Origin: JACMLX01 sp040384325
GTDB lineage: Bacteria; Gemmatimonadota; Gemmatimonadetes; Gemmatimonadales; Gemmatimonadaceae
Reading direction: 5' to 3'
Length of the DNA stretch: 64,000 bases
NCBI GenBank assembly: GCA_040384325.1
Contig: JAZKJL010000005.1
Coordinates: 1,337,071 to 1,401,070 of the forward strand
The position numbers and the translations under genes were made by a program. How positions within the stretch are numbered: the stretch's first letter is position 1; each line of letters starts with the position of its first letter. Positions 28,584 through 37,287 of the stretch are shown here, one piece after another. The notes under the pieces are model-generated. The model had not been told where the DNA came from. It saw nothing but the letters and a program-made list of their open reading frames with translations, and searched no databases.

Positions 28584-29529
28584 TCACGCCAACCTCGAAT
28601 CCCCCGCTGCGGTGTGCACGTGCGCCGCGAAACTCCGGTGTGGCGTACGACTGGTTGTAGGCGACGTAGAGGGCACGTGACCGGTACACCAGCCCGACCT
28701 GCTGCCGGTAGACCAGACGGTGTAGGTCCGACGCACCGATCACATACGGGCTCGATCGATTGAACATGCCTCCCTGCAGCGTGGCATCGTAGCCCACTAC
28801 CTGCACCTGCGGTTTCGCGTAGAGGTACAGCGCACGCTGCGGGGTGGCCCCTGCACTGAACGGCTCGTCCACACGCCCCAGCATCACGGTCGGTCCGCCG
28901 CCGACGGCGATGTTGTACGTGCCCACGCGCGCAATGCCGCTGCCGCTGATCAGCAGGGTGCGACCCACGCGATACAACTCGCGCTCCACGCCCGCCTCGT
29001 AGTTCAGGATCAGGTCATTGTGAATCTGGTTGCCCCAGCCCTGCGGGATGGTGTTGCCGGTGCGTCGATGAATGAACGTCTGGATTTCCCTGCCACCCGC
29101 CGCCGGACCGATGATGCCGAGATTCAGCGACGAGCTGACCCGCTGACGGCGCAGCGTGTCGGTCGCGATGGCCTGGATGCGCACCTGCTTGGTGCCGGCG
29201 TAGGGATGGTCGCCAGCCAGGATCTGCGGCGCCTTGAGATCGCTGGCCGTGTAGCCGTCGTCCTCCAGGACCACGCTGTGCCGCGACAGGGTGCCGCGCG
29301 GCGCCAGCAGCACACGCATCAGCGGCAGCCGGCCCAACTTCGGCGACGTCACCTCCAGCAGGATGCCCTGCGTGAAGTAGCGGTCGGTCGCGGTGAAGAA
29401 ATCGTTGTCGTACACCAGGCGCCAGGACGAAGTGGCCGGCAGGTCGCGCTCGATTCCAGTGGTGCCGATGGCCTGCGCCGCCAGCGAGTTGGCGGCCAAC
29501 AGACCGAACAACGGCAGTATGCGTCTCAT
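28570..29529 (-). CDS. LpxR-family lipid A deacylase (DUF2219), outer membrane
   Basis: 319 residues from the ATG at 29529, with signal peptide (PLFGLLAANSLAAQA). The mature N-terminus has the DUF2219 signature YDNDFFTATDRYFTQGILLE, where the Asn-Asp pair belongs to the LpxR active site, followed by GDHPYAGTKQVRI and IPQGWGNQIHNDLILNYE. The rest is alternating barrel strands. LpxR removes the 3'-acyloxyacyl group of lipid A. The position of the catalytic His in the QGWGNQ segment is unclear here, so activity is not assured. Confidence 0.85.
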   Translation of the reverse strand: MRRILPLFGLLAANSLAAQAIGTTGIERDLPATSSWRLVYDNDFFTATDRYFTQGILLEVTSPKLGRLPLMRVLLAPRGTLSRHSVVLEDDGYTASDLKAPQILAGDHPYAGTKQVRIQAIATDTLRRQRVSSSLNLGIIGPAAGGREIQTFIHRRTGNTIPQGWGNQIHNDLILNYEAGVERELYRVGRTLLISGSGIARVGTYNIAVGGGPTVMLGRVDEPFSAGATPQRALYLYAKPQVQVVGYDATLQGGMFNRSSPYVIGASDLHRLVYRQQVGLVYRSRALYVAYNQSYATPEFRGARAHRSGGFEVGVIRSR

Positions 29530-29700
29530 GTGTAACGTACGCTGCAGCGTCAGCAGCGGATCTCCACGTGCGCACGTTTGTGGGCTGCGGTGCTCTGGTC
29601 GTGCCGCCGATCCCGGTGCATGCTCCACGAAGCCGTTCGACGCACCCTCACGTCGGATCGCGGTGCTGCTGTTGACGACGTGACCCCGGAGCCCCTTCGC

Positions 29701-30450
29701 ATGACGCGTGACGAAGCCCTGCAGACGGTCCGCCGCCACTATCCCGACGCCGAGACCACCAACCGCGCCACCGAGGCGATGCTGGACTTCTTCCAGCGTG
29801 AGCTGCAGCTCTCGCCACAGCAGCTGCTGCTGGCCGACTCGCTCTGCAGCGACGAGGTGAACAGCCTCGAATACCCCGAGCGCGCATTCGACATGGTCGG
29901 CCCGTTCCGCATGGGTGGGCTGAACGGCTTCCCGCACGCCGGCATCACCGGAATGGGTGCCTTCGCCGCCCACGTGCCCGACGGTGGTGCAGTGGTGATC
30001 TATCACGCGCCGCACATCGGGTGCTCGGCCAATGGCACGCTGGGCGAGATCAACCGCATCGGGCAGTCGAAGGCGTCGGGCTGCTGTGGTGCGGCGCGCG
30101 CGGCATTGACCAAGCTGCAGGCGGGTTCATTGCGCGAAGGTGCACCGTCGGACCTCGACTACCAGCAGGGCACCATCGAGCAGCTGTTCCTCGCGCACGC
30201 GGAACGCATCCTCGACGCCGCATCACCGCTCAAGGAAGCCACCGAGGTGATGGCCGAGGCGATCATCGCGCGCGTGGACCTGCTGGCGGCGCGCACCACC
30301 TTTCCCGCGCGGTACGTGCTGCTCTACGGCGCGATCCTGATCAACGGTGACCCGGAGATGGGGTCGTTCTCGGCGGCGCGTCGGCTCACGCTGACCGAAG
30401 TGGCGACCGGCAAGACCACCGACTGCCTGTCGCTGCTCTTCAAGGACTGA
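29701..30450 (+). CDS. LCIB/LCIC-type (theta) carbonic anhydrase-like protein
   Basis: 249 residues from the ATG at 29701. The conserved core matches the limiting-CO2-inducible LCIB/C domain: SLCSDEVNS with Cys49 and Asp51, GGLNGFPHAGITG, AAHVPDGGAVVIYHAPHIG with His91, GEINRIGQ with Arg119, then SGCCGAAR with Cys128/Cys129. The Cys-His-Cys zinc site and Asp-Arg pair are the beta-type carbonic anhydrase logic that LCIB uses. Prokaryotic homologues exist and some are active. There is no signal peptide. Activity and role (CO2 supply or pH) are inference. Confidence 0.78.
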   Translation: MTRDEALQTVRRHYPDAETTNRATEAMLDFFQRELQLSPQQLLLADSLCSDEVNSLEYPERAFDMVGPFRMGGLNGFPHAGITGMGAFAAHVPDGGAVVIYHAPHIGCSANGTLGEINRIGQSKASGCCGAARAALTKLQAGSLREGAPSDLDYQQGTIEQLFLAHAERILDAASPLKEATEVMAEAIIARVDLLAARTTFPARYVLLYGAILINGDPEMGSFSAARRLTLTEVATGKTTDCLSLLFKD

Positions 30451-30531
30451 GCGACGCCCGTCGCGGTGGCGCGGTGCATTGCGGCAGGGTAGCGTCCCAC
30501 CTCCGATGCGACCCACCATCACTCCGTGCCC

Positions 30532-32193
30532 ATGAACCGGCTCGACGCAGACGTGATCGTCGTCGGTGCCGGTCTCGCCGGCCTGGTGGCCGCCGCCGAG
30601 GCGGCCGATGCCGGACGGTCGGTGCTGCTGCTGGACCAGGAGGGAGAGCAGAACCTCGGCGGGCAGGCCTTCTGGTCGCTGGGTGGATTGTTCTTCGTCG
30701 ACTCGCCGGAGCAGCGCCGTCTCGGCATCCGAGACACACACGCGCTGGCCATACGTGACTGGACGGTGACCGCCGGTTTCGATCGCGATGACGATCACTG
30801 GCCGCGACAGTGGGCGGAGGCCTACGTGGACTTCGCCGCCGGCGAGAAACGTGCGTGGCTGCATGCGCAGGGCATGCGATGGTTTCCTGCCGTCGGTTGG
30901 GCCGAACGCGGCGCAGCCGGCGCCAGCGCACCAGGCAACAGCGTGCCGCGCTTCCACGTGACGTGGGGCACCGGCCCCGGCGTGCTGGAGCCGTTCATCC
31001 GCCGCGTACGTGCACATCAGCAGGAGGGGCGCATCACCTTCCGCTTCCGACATCGAGTGCGCGGACTGCTGCTCACCGGCGGTACGGTGCATGGTGTGCA
31101 CGGCGACGTCCTCGCGCCGACGTCGGTGGCGCGCGGTGTGAGCAGCACGCGTGAGGTGACCGGTGACTTCACGCTCGGCGCGACGACGGTGATCGTGACG
31201 TCGGGTGGCATCGGTGGCAATCACGAGCTGGTGCGGCAGCACTGGCCGGTGCAGCGGCTGGGCGCGCCGCCGGCGTTCATGCTCTCCGGGGTGCCCGAAC
31301 ATGTGGACGGCCTGCTGCAGGCGCAGGTGGCGAGTGACGGGGCGAGGCTGATCAATCCCGATCGCATGTGGCACTACACCGAAGGCGTGCGCAACTGGGA
31401 TCCGATCTGGCCACGGCATGGCATCCGCATCCTGCCGGGACCGAGCAGCCTGTGGCTCGACCCCGATGGCCGACGGCTACCGTTCCCCAACATCCCCGGC
31501 GCCGACACGCTCGGCACGCTGCAGCACATCACCACCCACGACTTTCCGTACACCTGGTTCCTGCTCAACCGCGCGATCATCAAGAAGGAGTTCGCGCTCT
31601 CGGGCAGCGAGCAGAACCCCGATCTCACCAGCAAGAGCATCCGGCTCACGATGCGCCGCATCGGCAAGGCGGTGCAGGCTCCGGTGCAGGCGTTCATGGA
31701 TCGCGGCGAGGACTTCGTGGTGCGCGACACGCTGCGTGAACTGGTGGCCGGCATGAACGCACTGGCCGGTGACCAGCGCCTCGATCACGATGCGGTGCTG
31801 GGTGTGGTGCAGGACCGGGATGCGCAGGTGCACAACTCCGCAGGAAAGGATCCGCAGCTGGCGATCGTGCGCAGTGCGCGCAGCATCCTCAGCGAACGGC
31901 TGATCCGCATCGCCAGGCCGGCGCCGATCCTCGATGCGCAGGATGGTCCGCTGGTCGCGGTGCGGCTCAACGTGGTCACGCGCAAGTCGCTCGGTGGCCT
32001 GGAGACGGATCTCTCGTCCCGCGTGCTGGGGCACGACGGCGCCCCGATCCCCGGCCTCTACGCCGCGGGCGAAGTGGCGGGGTTCGGCGGTGGCGGCGTG
32101 CACGGCTACCGCTCGCTGGAAGGCACGTTCCTCGGCGGATGCATCTTCAGCGGGCGTGCTGCGGGCCGCGCGGCGGGGCAAGTCAGCGGATAG
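30532..32193 (+). CDS. FAD-binding dehydrogenase (KstD/fumarate-reductase-like flavoprotein)
   Basis: 553 residues from the ATG at 30532 (a GTG two codons upstream is also possible). The N-terminus is an FAD-binding Rossmann fold: VIVVGAGLAGLVAAAEAADAG with an LLLDQEGEQNLGGQAFWS continuation. The middle has an SGGIGGNHELVRQHW segment, and the C-terminus YAAGEVAGFGGGGVHGYRSL then EGTFLGGCIFSGRAAG, the standard second FAD contact. These COG3573-like proteins are annotated as FAD-binding dehydrogenases and relate to 3-ketosteroid dehydrogenases. The substrate is unknown. Its end overlaps the convergent histidine kinase by 11 bases. Confidence 0.82.
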   Translation: MNRLDADVIVVGAGLAGLVAAAEAADAGRSVLLLDQEGEQNLGGQAFWSLGGLFFVDSPEQRRLGIRDTHALAIRDWTVTAGFDRDDDHWPRQWAEAYVDFAAGEKRAWLHAQGMRWFPAVGWAERGAAGASAPGNSVPRFHVTWGTGPGVLEPFIRRVRAHQQEGRITFRFRHRVRGLLLTGGTVHGVHGDVLAPTSVARGVSSTREVTGDFTLGATTVIVTSGGIGGNHELVRQHWPVQRLGAPPAFMLSGVPEHVDGLLQAQVASDGARLINPDRMWHYTEGVRNWDPIWPRHGIRILPGPSSLWLDPDGRRLPFPNIPGADTLGTLQHITTHDFPYTWFLLNRAIIKKEFALSGSEQNPDLTSKSIRLTMRRIGKAVQAPVQAFMDRGEDFVVRDTLRELVAGMNALAGDQRLDHDAVLGVVQDRDAQVHNSAGKDPQLAIVRSARSILSERLIRIARPAPILDAQDGPLVAVRLNVVTRKSLGGLETDLSSRVLGHDGAPIPGLYAAGEVAGFGGGGVHGYRSLEGTFLGGCIFSGRAAGRAAGQVSG

Positions 32194-33532
32194 CGGGCAT
32201 CCGATCGGCGCCACGCGGCAGCGCGAGCGTGAACGTGCTGCCTTCACCGGGCAGGCTCTCCAGTGTCAGGTCGCCACCCATGCCGCGCGCCAGGTCACGG
32301 CTGATGGCGAGGCCCAGCCCGGCCCCTTCGTGCGTGCGGGTGAGGCTGGCGTTCACCTGCACGAAGGGCTCGAAGACCCGCTCCTGTTCCGTGCCGGCGA
32401 TGCCGATGCCGCTGTCGCGCACCTTCACCAGCACCCAGTCGGCGCACGCGTCACACGCCACGTCCACCGTACCGCCGGGCTCCGTGAACTTGATCGCGTT
32501 CGACAGCAGGTTGAGCAGCACCTGCCGCGTCTTCTCGTGGTCGGCGCGTGCGATCAGTGGCGTGTCGCCGCAGTGGTCGTGGTGGAAGCGCAGCGCCTTG
32601 GCCGCCAGCTGCGGCGCGATCAGCGGCTCCACCGATGCCACCAGCGTGGCCAGCGGCACGTCCTCGACGTCGTAGTGCACCGTGCCGGTCTCGATGCGCG
32701 CGTAGTTGAGGATCTCGTTCACCAGGCGCAGCAGGTGACGCTGGCTGACGCGGATGCGTCGCAGGTCCTCCTCCTGCGCCGGTGACACGGGCCCGCGCAC
32801 ACCGATCTCCATCAACTCCGCATACCCGCCGATGGCGTTCAGCGGCGTGCGCAGTTCGTGGCTCATCGCGGCCAGGAACTCGGCCTTGCCACGATTGGCC
32901 GACTCGGCGTCACGGCGCGCGGCCTCGGCTTCGTTGCGCGCGGCTTCGCTCTCCGAGAGCAGGCGCTCGATGTCGCGGCGCGCCGCCTCGGCGTCGAGGG
33001 TACGCACCGCGAGCTCGATCGCCACCTCGTGCAGGTCGGTGTTGGTTCGCTCCAGCTCCTCCTGATGACCGGCCAGGTCGGCCAGCTGGTGCCCATGTTC
33101 ATCGTCGGCGCGCCGCTGCGCCTGCACGCGGTCGGTGACGTCGTTGCCGTGGCAGAGCACGCGCCGCGTGACACCATCGTCGTCGGACAGCGGGATATAG
33201 TTCAGGTCGAGCAGGCGAACCGACGGAACGTCGTCCGCCTTCGCGAGCAACGAAAACGGCAGTTCGCGATCCGACTGTGGCTCGCCGGTGTCGACGACGG
33301 TCGCGATGCGCTGCCGGAACATCTCGGCGGTCGCATCCTGGAATACCTCACCGATTGGCCGCCCGATCAGCTCCTCCTCGCCAACCAGCATGCGGTACGC
33401 GGCATTGGCCATCTCTACACTGCATTCCGGCGTCCGCACCACCAACAGGAACGAGGGCGACTGGCGGAAGATCTGCTCCAGCAAGGCAATGCGAACATCG
33501 TCGTGAACTGCAATACTCATCACCGGCTCCAT
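32183..33532 (-). CDS. PAS-domain sensor histidine kinase (soluble)
   Basis: 449 residues from the ATG at 33532, which has a GGAGAG ribosome-binding site. No membrane segment is present. A PAS domain (about 20-135: SPSFLLVVRTPECSVEMAN, LIGRPIGEVF) is followed by a coiled coil rich in Glu/Ala/Arg (about 145-215), then the H-box AAMSHELRTPLNAIGGYAELM with its phospho-accepting His. The ATPase domain has the N box LLNLLSNAIKFTEPGG, G1 DSGIGI and G2 GAGLGLAISRDLA. It senses an internal cue. No response regulator lies alongside, so it is an orphan kinase. Confidence 0.93.
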   Translation of the reverse strand: MEPVMSIAVHDDVRIALLEQIFRQSPSFLLVVRTPECSVEMANAAYRMLVGEEELIGRPIGEVFQDATAEMFRQRIATVVDTGEPQSDRELPFSLLAKADDVPSVRLLDLNYIPLSDDDGVTRRVLCHGNDVTDRVQAQRRADDEHGHQLADLAGHQEELERTNTDLHEVAIELAVRTLDAEAARRDIERLLSESEAARNEAEAARRDAESANRGKAEFLAAMSHELRTPLNAIGGYAELMEIGVRGPVSPAQEEDLRRIRVSQRHLLRLVNEILNYARIETGTVHYDVEDVPLATLVASVEPLIAPQLAAKALRFHHDHCGDTPLIARADHEKTRQVLLNLLSNAIKFTEPGGTVDVACDACADWVLVKVRDSGIGIAGTEQERVFEPFVQVNASLTRTHEGAGLGLAISRDLARGMGGDLTLESLPGEGSTFTLALPRGADRMPAIR

Positions 33533-33858
33533 CGGACTCTCCGGCTGCGTGCTGAACGGAATGGCGCATCACACCACACGTCGGCGACCAGGTGATACGG
33601 CCGACTCCGGTGTGTGCACGGCGATTCCCCTCTTCGTCAGGGTGTCGACACCCCAAGCAATGCCCGTGCCCGCAAGCTGATCACGAAATATCAGAACGGT
33701 CCCGCGCCTGATCGAACGGTCTCGGTGTGTGGTGGTGTTTGCTTGACGGTGACACAAGCCCGGAGGCGTCTCCTGGGTGAAGCGGGGTGTCCTGCAGCGG
33801 TAGTTTTCCGCACCAACCCCCCGTGCCTGCGCCGCACCTGCACCGTTGACCCGCCACC
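33533..33858. other. Divergent intergenic region with palindromes
   Basis: 326 bases between the divergent histidine kinase and HD genes, without a credible gene. It holds a 14-bp perfect palindrome at 33640-33653 and a weaker dyad at 33677-33694. Both flanking promoters should lie here, but no clear -35/-10 pair is visible. Confidence 0.6.
33640..33653. promoter_or_regulatory. Perfect 14-bp palindrome, possible operator
   Basis: GGGTGTCGACACCC reads the same on both strands and has no loop, so it is better suited to binding a dimeric protein than to forming a hairpin. It lies between two divergent genes. Confidence 0.4.
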
Positions 33859-34464
33859 ATGTCGATCGACAGTCACGCCCTCAGCGGCATCCTGGAGTTC
33901 CTGCGCGCCGCCGAGGCGCTCAAGGTCACCACGCGCAGCGGCTACACCTCGGACGGACGCCGGGAGAGCGTCGCCGCGCACACCTGGCGCGTCTGCCTGC
34001 TGGCAATGACGCTCGCGCCGTCGCAGCCGGCACTGGACGTCGGGCGCCTGCTGCGCATCTGCATCGTGCACGACCTCGGCGAAGCCATCGGTGGCGACAT
34101 CCCGGCGCCGGAGCAGGCTCGCCGCGTCGCGCGTGGCGAGACGGGCAAGGCCGAGGCGGAACGCGCGGACCTGCTCACCCTCATCGCGCCCCTTCCGGCA
34201 TCACTGCACGACGAGATCCTCGCGCTCTGGGACGAGTACGAGGCGGCGCAGACTCCGGAGGCGCAATTCGCCAAGGCGGTGGACAAGCTGGAGACCATCC
34301 TCCAGCACACGCAGGGCGCCAACCCGCCGGACTTCGACTACCGCTTCAACATCGGCTACGGGCGGGCCTACACCGAACGTCCCGAGGTCGTCGCCGAGCT
34401 GCGCGCGATCCTCGACGCGGAGACGGAGCGGCGGGCGGTGCTGGCCGAAGATGCGTTGCTCTGA
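33859..34464 (+). CDS. HD-domain phosphohydrolase (HDDC2/YfbR-like 5'-nucleotidase)
   Basis: 201 residues. HD motifs are in order: ESVAAHTWRVCLLAM with the first His, CIVHDLGEAIGGDIP with the His-Asp pair, and AVDKLETILQHTQG with the last Asp. The GDIP motif and length match HD_3-type proteins such as YfbR and human HDDC2, which dephosphorylate deoxynucleoside 5'-monophosphates. It is cytoplasmic. The ATG at 33859 starts at the conserved first helix. Confidence 0.85.
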   Translation: MSIDSHALSGILEFLRAAEALKVTTRSGYTSDGRRESVAAHTWRVCLLAMTLAPSQPALDVGRLLRICIVHDLGEAIGGDIPAPEQARRVARGETGKAEAERADLLTLIAPLPASLHDEILALWDEYEAAQTPEAQFAKAVDKLETILQHTQGANPPDFDYRFNIGYGRAYTERPEVVAELRAILDAETERRAVLAEDALL

Positions 34465-34482
34465 GGGGCTGTGCGGCGCCGC

Positions 34483-35667
34483 TCAACCGCCGCCGTGTGT
34501 CCCGCCCACCTCGTCGTTCCAGCGCAGGATGCCACCGGCCAGCGACGACACGCGCGTGAAGCCGGCCGCCTGCAGCTGACGCGCCGCGTCCGCACTGCGC
34601 TTGCCGCTGCGGCAGTGCACCACGATGTCGCGCGATGAATCCAGTGACGTGATGCTCTGGCCCAATGTGCCCAGCGGAATCAGGCGCGCGCCCTCGATGC
34701 GTTCCACCGCCGCCTCGCTCGGCTCGCGCACATCGATCAGGTCGAAGTCGTCGCCTCGCTCGAATCGCGCCGCCAATTCGGTGGGGGTGATCTCGCGCAC
34801 GTCGTTCGCATCCGGCGCGGCGAGGGGCGGCGTGCCGCAGAACTGGTCGTAGTCGATCAGCGCCGTGATGGTGCGTGTGCCGCAGGCCGGGCAGGTGGGA
34901 TCCCGATCGATCTGCACCGTGTGCGAACGCATCGAGAGCGTATCCATCATCAGCAGGCGGCCGGCCAGCGTGTCACCGATGCCGATGATCAGCTTGATCG
35001 CTTCCAGTGCCTGGATGGTCCCGATCAGGCCGGGGAGCACACCCAGCACGCCGCCTTCGGCGCAGTTCGGCACCGCACCCGGCGGCGGTGGCTCGGGAAA
35101 GAGGCAGCGGTAACATGGGCCGTCGGCGGTCGCGAACACCGAGGCCTGCCCATCGAACTGGAACACCGAGCCGTGCACGTTCGGCTTGCCCAGCAGCACG
35201 CAGGCATCGTTCACCAGGTAGCGCGTGGCGAAGTTGTCGGTGCCATCGATCACGATGTCGTACCGGCGGATGATGTCGAGTGCGTTGGCTGACGTGAGCC
35301 ATGCCGGATGCAGTTCGACGGCGACGTGCGGATTGACGTCGTGGAGTCGGTCGCGCGCCGACTCCAGCTTGGGCCGTCCCACATCGCGCGTGCCGTGCAG
35401 CAGTTGCCGCTGCAGGTTGGTGACGTCCACCACGTCGTTGTCCACCAGCCCCAGCGTGCCCACGCCGGCCGCCGCGAGATAGAGCGCAGTCGGTGAGCCA
35501 AGGCCGCCGGCCCCCACGATCAGCACCCGGGCGGCCTTCAGCTTCCGTTGTCCCTCGACGCCAACGGACTGGAGCGTGAGATGGCGCGCGTAACGCTGCC
35601 GCTCGTCGGTGGTGAGGAGCGGCAGCTCGGTCGCGACGGTCGCGGCAGCATGGTCGACTGGGGGCAC
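34483..35667 (-). CDS. moeB: MoeB/MoeZ-type adenylyltransferase with C-terminal rhodanese domain
   Basis: 394 residues from a GTG at 35667. The E1-like domain (about 18-270) has RYARHLTLQSVGVEGQ, the nucleotide loop VGAGGLGSPTALYLAAAG, DNDVVDVTNLQRQ, and zinc ligands in CYRCLFPEP and CPACG. The rhodanese domain (about 290-385) carries the active loop HCRSGKRSADAARQL. This MoeBR/MoeZ layout adenylates the C-terminal glycine of ubiquitin-like carriers (MoaD, ThiS, CysO) and then donates sulfur to them. It diverges from a cluster encoding such a carrier (36898-37206), which is its likely partner. Confidence 0.93.
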   Translation of the reverse strand: MPPVDHAAATVATELPLLTTDERQRYARHLTLQSVGVEGQRKLKAARVLIVGAGGLGSPTALYLAAAGVGTLGLVDNDVVDVTNLQRQLLHGTRDVGRPKLESARDRLHDVNPHVAVELHPAWLTSANALDIIRRYDIVIDGTDNFATRYLVNDACVLLGKPNVHGSVFQFDGQASVFATADGPCYRCLFPEPPPPGAVPNCAEGGVLGVLPGLIGTIQALEAIKLIIGIGDTLAGRLLMMDTLSMRSHTVQIDRDPTCPACGTRTITALIDYDQFCGTPPLAAPDANDVREITPTELAARFERGDDFDLIDVREPSEAAVERIEGARLIPLGTLGQSITSLDSSRDIVVHCRSGKRSADAARQLQAAGFTRVSSLAGGILRWNDEVGGTHGGG

Positions 35668-35785
35668 GATGATTTCCGGAAGGAATGGGAGTCAAACGCT
35701 GGTCAGTCGAAGCCCCGGGCGCAATCGTGGCGGTTCCGCGTCCACTTCTCAATGTTGTGCACACCTTGTTCCCGTGGAGACATCG

Positions 35786-36901
35786 ATGCCTGGCGTTCGA
35801 GTACTGGTTGGGACGCGCAAGGGCGCGTTCATCCTGACGTCCGACGAAGCGCGGCAGGAATGGAAGGTGGACGGCCCGCATTTTCCGGGCTGGGAGATGT
35901 ATCACATCAAGGGGTCGCCGGTGGATCCCGATCGCATTTACGCGTCGCAGTCCAGCGGCTGGTTCGGGCAGGTGATCCAGCGCTCCGACGACGGTGGCAA
36001 GACCTGGACGGCCCTCGACAACAAGTTCACCTACGACGGCATTCCCGGCACGCACATGTGGTACGACGGCACGCCGCATCCGTGGGAGTTCAAGCGCATC
36101 TGGCACCTCGAGCCGTCGCTCACGGAACGCGACACGCTGTTCGCGGGCGCCGAGGATGCGGCGCTGTTCAAGTCCACCGATGGCGGGGCGAGCTGGCGCG
36201 AACTGTCCGGCCTGCGTGAACACGGCACCGGTCCGCAGTGGCAACCCGGCGCCGGCGGCCTGTGCCTGCACACCATCGTCATCGATCCCACCAATGCCGA
36301 TCGGATGTACGTGGCCATCTCGGCCGCCGGCGCCTTCCGCACCGATGACGGCGGCGAGAGCTGGACACCGATCAACAAGGGACTGCGCTCCGGCGAGATC
36401 CCCGACCAAGACGCCGAAGTGGGCCACTGCGTGCACCGGATCGCGCTGCACAAGTCGCAGCCCGACCGGCTGTTCATGCAGAAGCACTGGGATGTGATGC
36501 GCAGCGAAAACGCCGGCGACCAGTGGACCGAGGTCAGTGGCAACCTGCCCACCGACTTCGGCTTCCCGATCGAGGTGCATGCGCACGAGCCGGAGACGAT
36601 CTACGTGGTGCCGATCACCAGTGACGCGCACCACTTCCCGCCCGAGGGCAAGCTGCGCGTGTACCGCAGCCGCACCGGCGGCAACGAGTGGGAGGCGCTG
36701 GGTGACGGCCTGCCGCAGCAGGACTGCTACGTGAACGTGCTGCGTGATGCGATGGCCGTCGACACGATGCCGTCGTGCGGCGTGTACTTCGGCACCACCG
36801 GCGGGCAGGTGTACGTGTCGAGCGACTCGGGTGACCACTGGATGCCGATCGTGCACGACCTGCCGGCGGTGCTCTCGGTGGAAGTGCAGACGCTGGCATG
36901 A
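35786..36901 (+). CDS. BNR/sialidase-like beta-propeller protein (cytoplasmic)
   Basis: 371 residues from the ATG at 35786, with a GTGGAG ribosome-binding site. There is no signal peptide: the protein begins directly with VLVGTRKGAFIL. BNR/Asp-box repeats recur: RSDDGGKTW, KSTDGGASW, RTDDGGESW, RSENAGDQW and SSDSGDHW, about five to six blades. A sialidase would need an Arg triad and export signal, which I do not see. Proteins of this type with a MoaD/ThiS gene attached occur in other bacteria; the propeller might scaffold a sulfur-carrier complex. It overlaps the next gene by ATGA (36898-36901). Confidence 0.75.
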   Translation: MPGVRVLVGTRKGAFILTSDEARQEWKVDGPHFPGWEMYHIKGSPVDPDRIYASQSSGWFGQVIQRSDDGGKTWTALDNKFTYDGIPGTHMWYDGTPHPWEFKRIWHLEPSLTERDTLFAGAEDAALFKSTDGGASWRELSGLREHGTGPQWQPGAGGLCLHTIVIDPTNADRMYVAISAAGAFRTDDGGESWTPINKGLRSGEIPDQDAEVGHCVHRIALHKSQPDRLFMQKHWDVMRSENAGDQWTEVSGNLPTDFGFPIEVHAHEPETIYVVPITSDAHHFPPEGKLRVYRSRTGGNEWEALGDGLPQQDCYVNVLRDAMAVDTMPSCGVYFGTTGGQVYVSSDSGDHWMPIVHDLPAVLSVEVQTLA

Positions 36902-37206
36902 CGGCCACCGCGGTACGCGTGGTGCTGCCGTCGCCGCTGCGGGTGCTGGCGCAGGTCGGCGCTGAAATCCAGGTGGAGGTGGCGGGCGAGGTGACGCAGC
37001 GCACGGTGGTGGATGCGATCGAGCTGCGGTATCCGATGTTGCAGGGCACGATCCGCGATCACGTGAGCAAGCAGCGGCGCGCCTTCGTGCGCTTCTTCGC
37101 CTGCCAGCGCGACCTGTCGCACGAGGCGCTGGACCAGCCGTTGCCCGCCAGCGTGGCGGCGGGCGATGAGCCCTTGCTCATCGTGGGGGCGATGGCCGGG
37201 GGTTGA
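36898..37206 (+). CDS. MoaD/ThiS-family ubiquitin-like sulfur-carrier protein
   Basis: 102 residues ending in GAMAGG, the exposed di-glycine tail needed for adenylation and thiocarboxylation. The body has a beta-grasp pattern: VRVVLPSPLRVLA and IQVEVAGEVTQRTVVDAIEL for the first strands and helix, and DEPLLIVGAMAGG at the end. It is somewhat longer than MoaD (about 80). Overlap with the propeller gene implies coupled translation. The MoeB-rhodanese gene next door, transcribed the other way, could charge it. Its acceptor is not evident. Confidence 0.85.
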   Translation: MTATAVRVVLPSPLRVLAQVGAEIQVEVAGEVTQRTVVDAIELRYPMLQGTIRDHVSKQRRAFVRFFACQRDLSHEALDQPLPASVAAGDEPLLIVGAMAGG

Positions 37207-37229
37207 TCGTGCGTGTACTGCGACGGACC

Positions 37230-37267
37230 GGCGGTCTCAGTATTTCACCGGATACTGAATGACCGCC
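37230..37267 (+). promoter_or_regulatory. Hairpin / dyad in the hemH leader
   Basis: GGCGGTC (37230-37236) pairs with GACCGCC (37261-37267), and inside it CAGTAT (37238-37243) pairs with ATACTG (37252-37257) around an 8-base loop. It ends 20 bases before the hemH start. It may be a regulator-binding dyad or an RNA structure that controls the heme genes. Confidence 0.6.
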
Positions 37268-37287
37268 GATCCGCCGATGTTCTATGC

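Noticed and set aside
35786..36901. A genuine sialidase
   Set aside because: Asp-box repeats alone do not make a sialidase. There is no export signal and no recognisable Arg triad or RIP motif.
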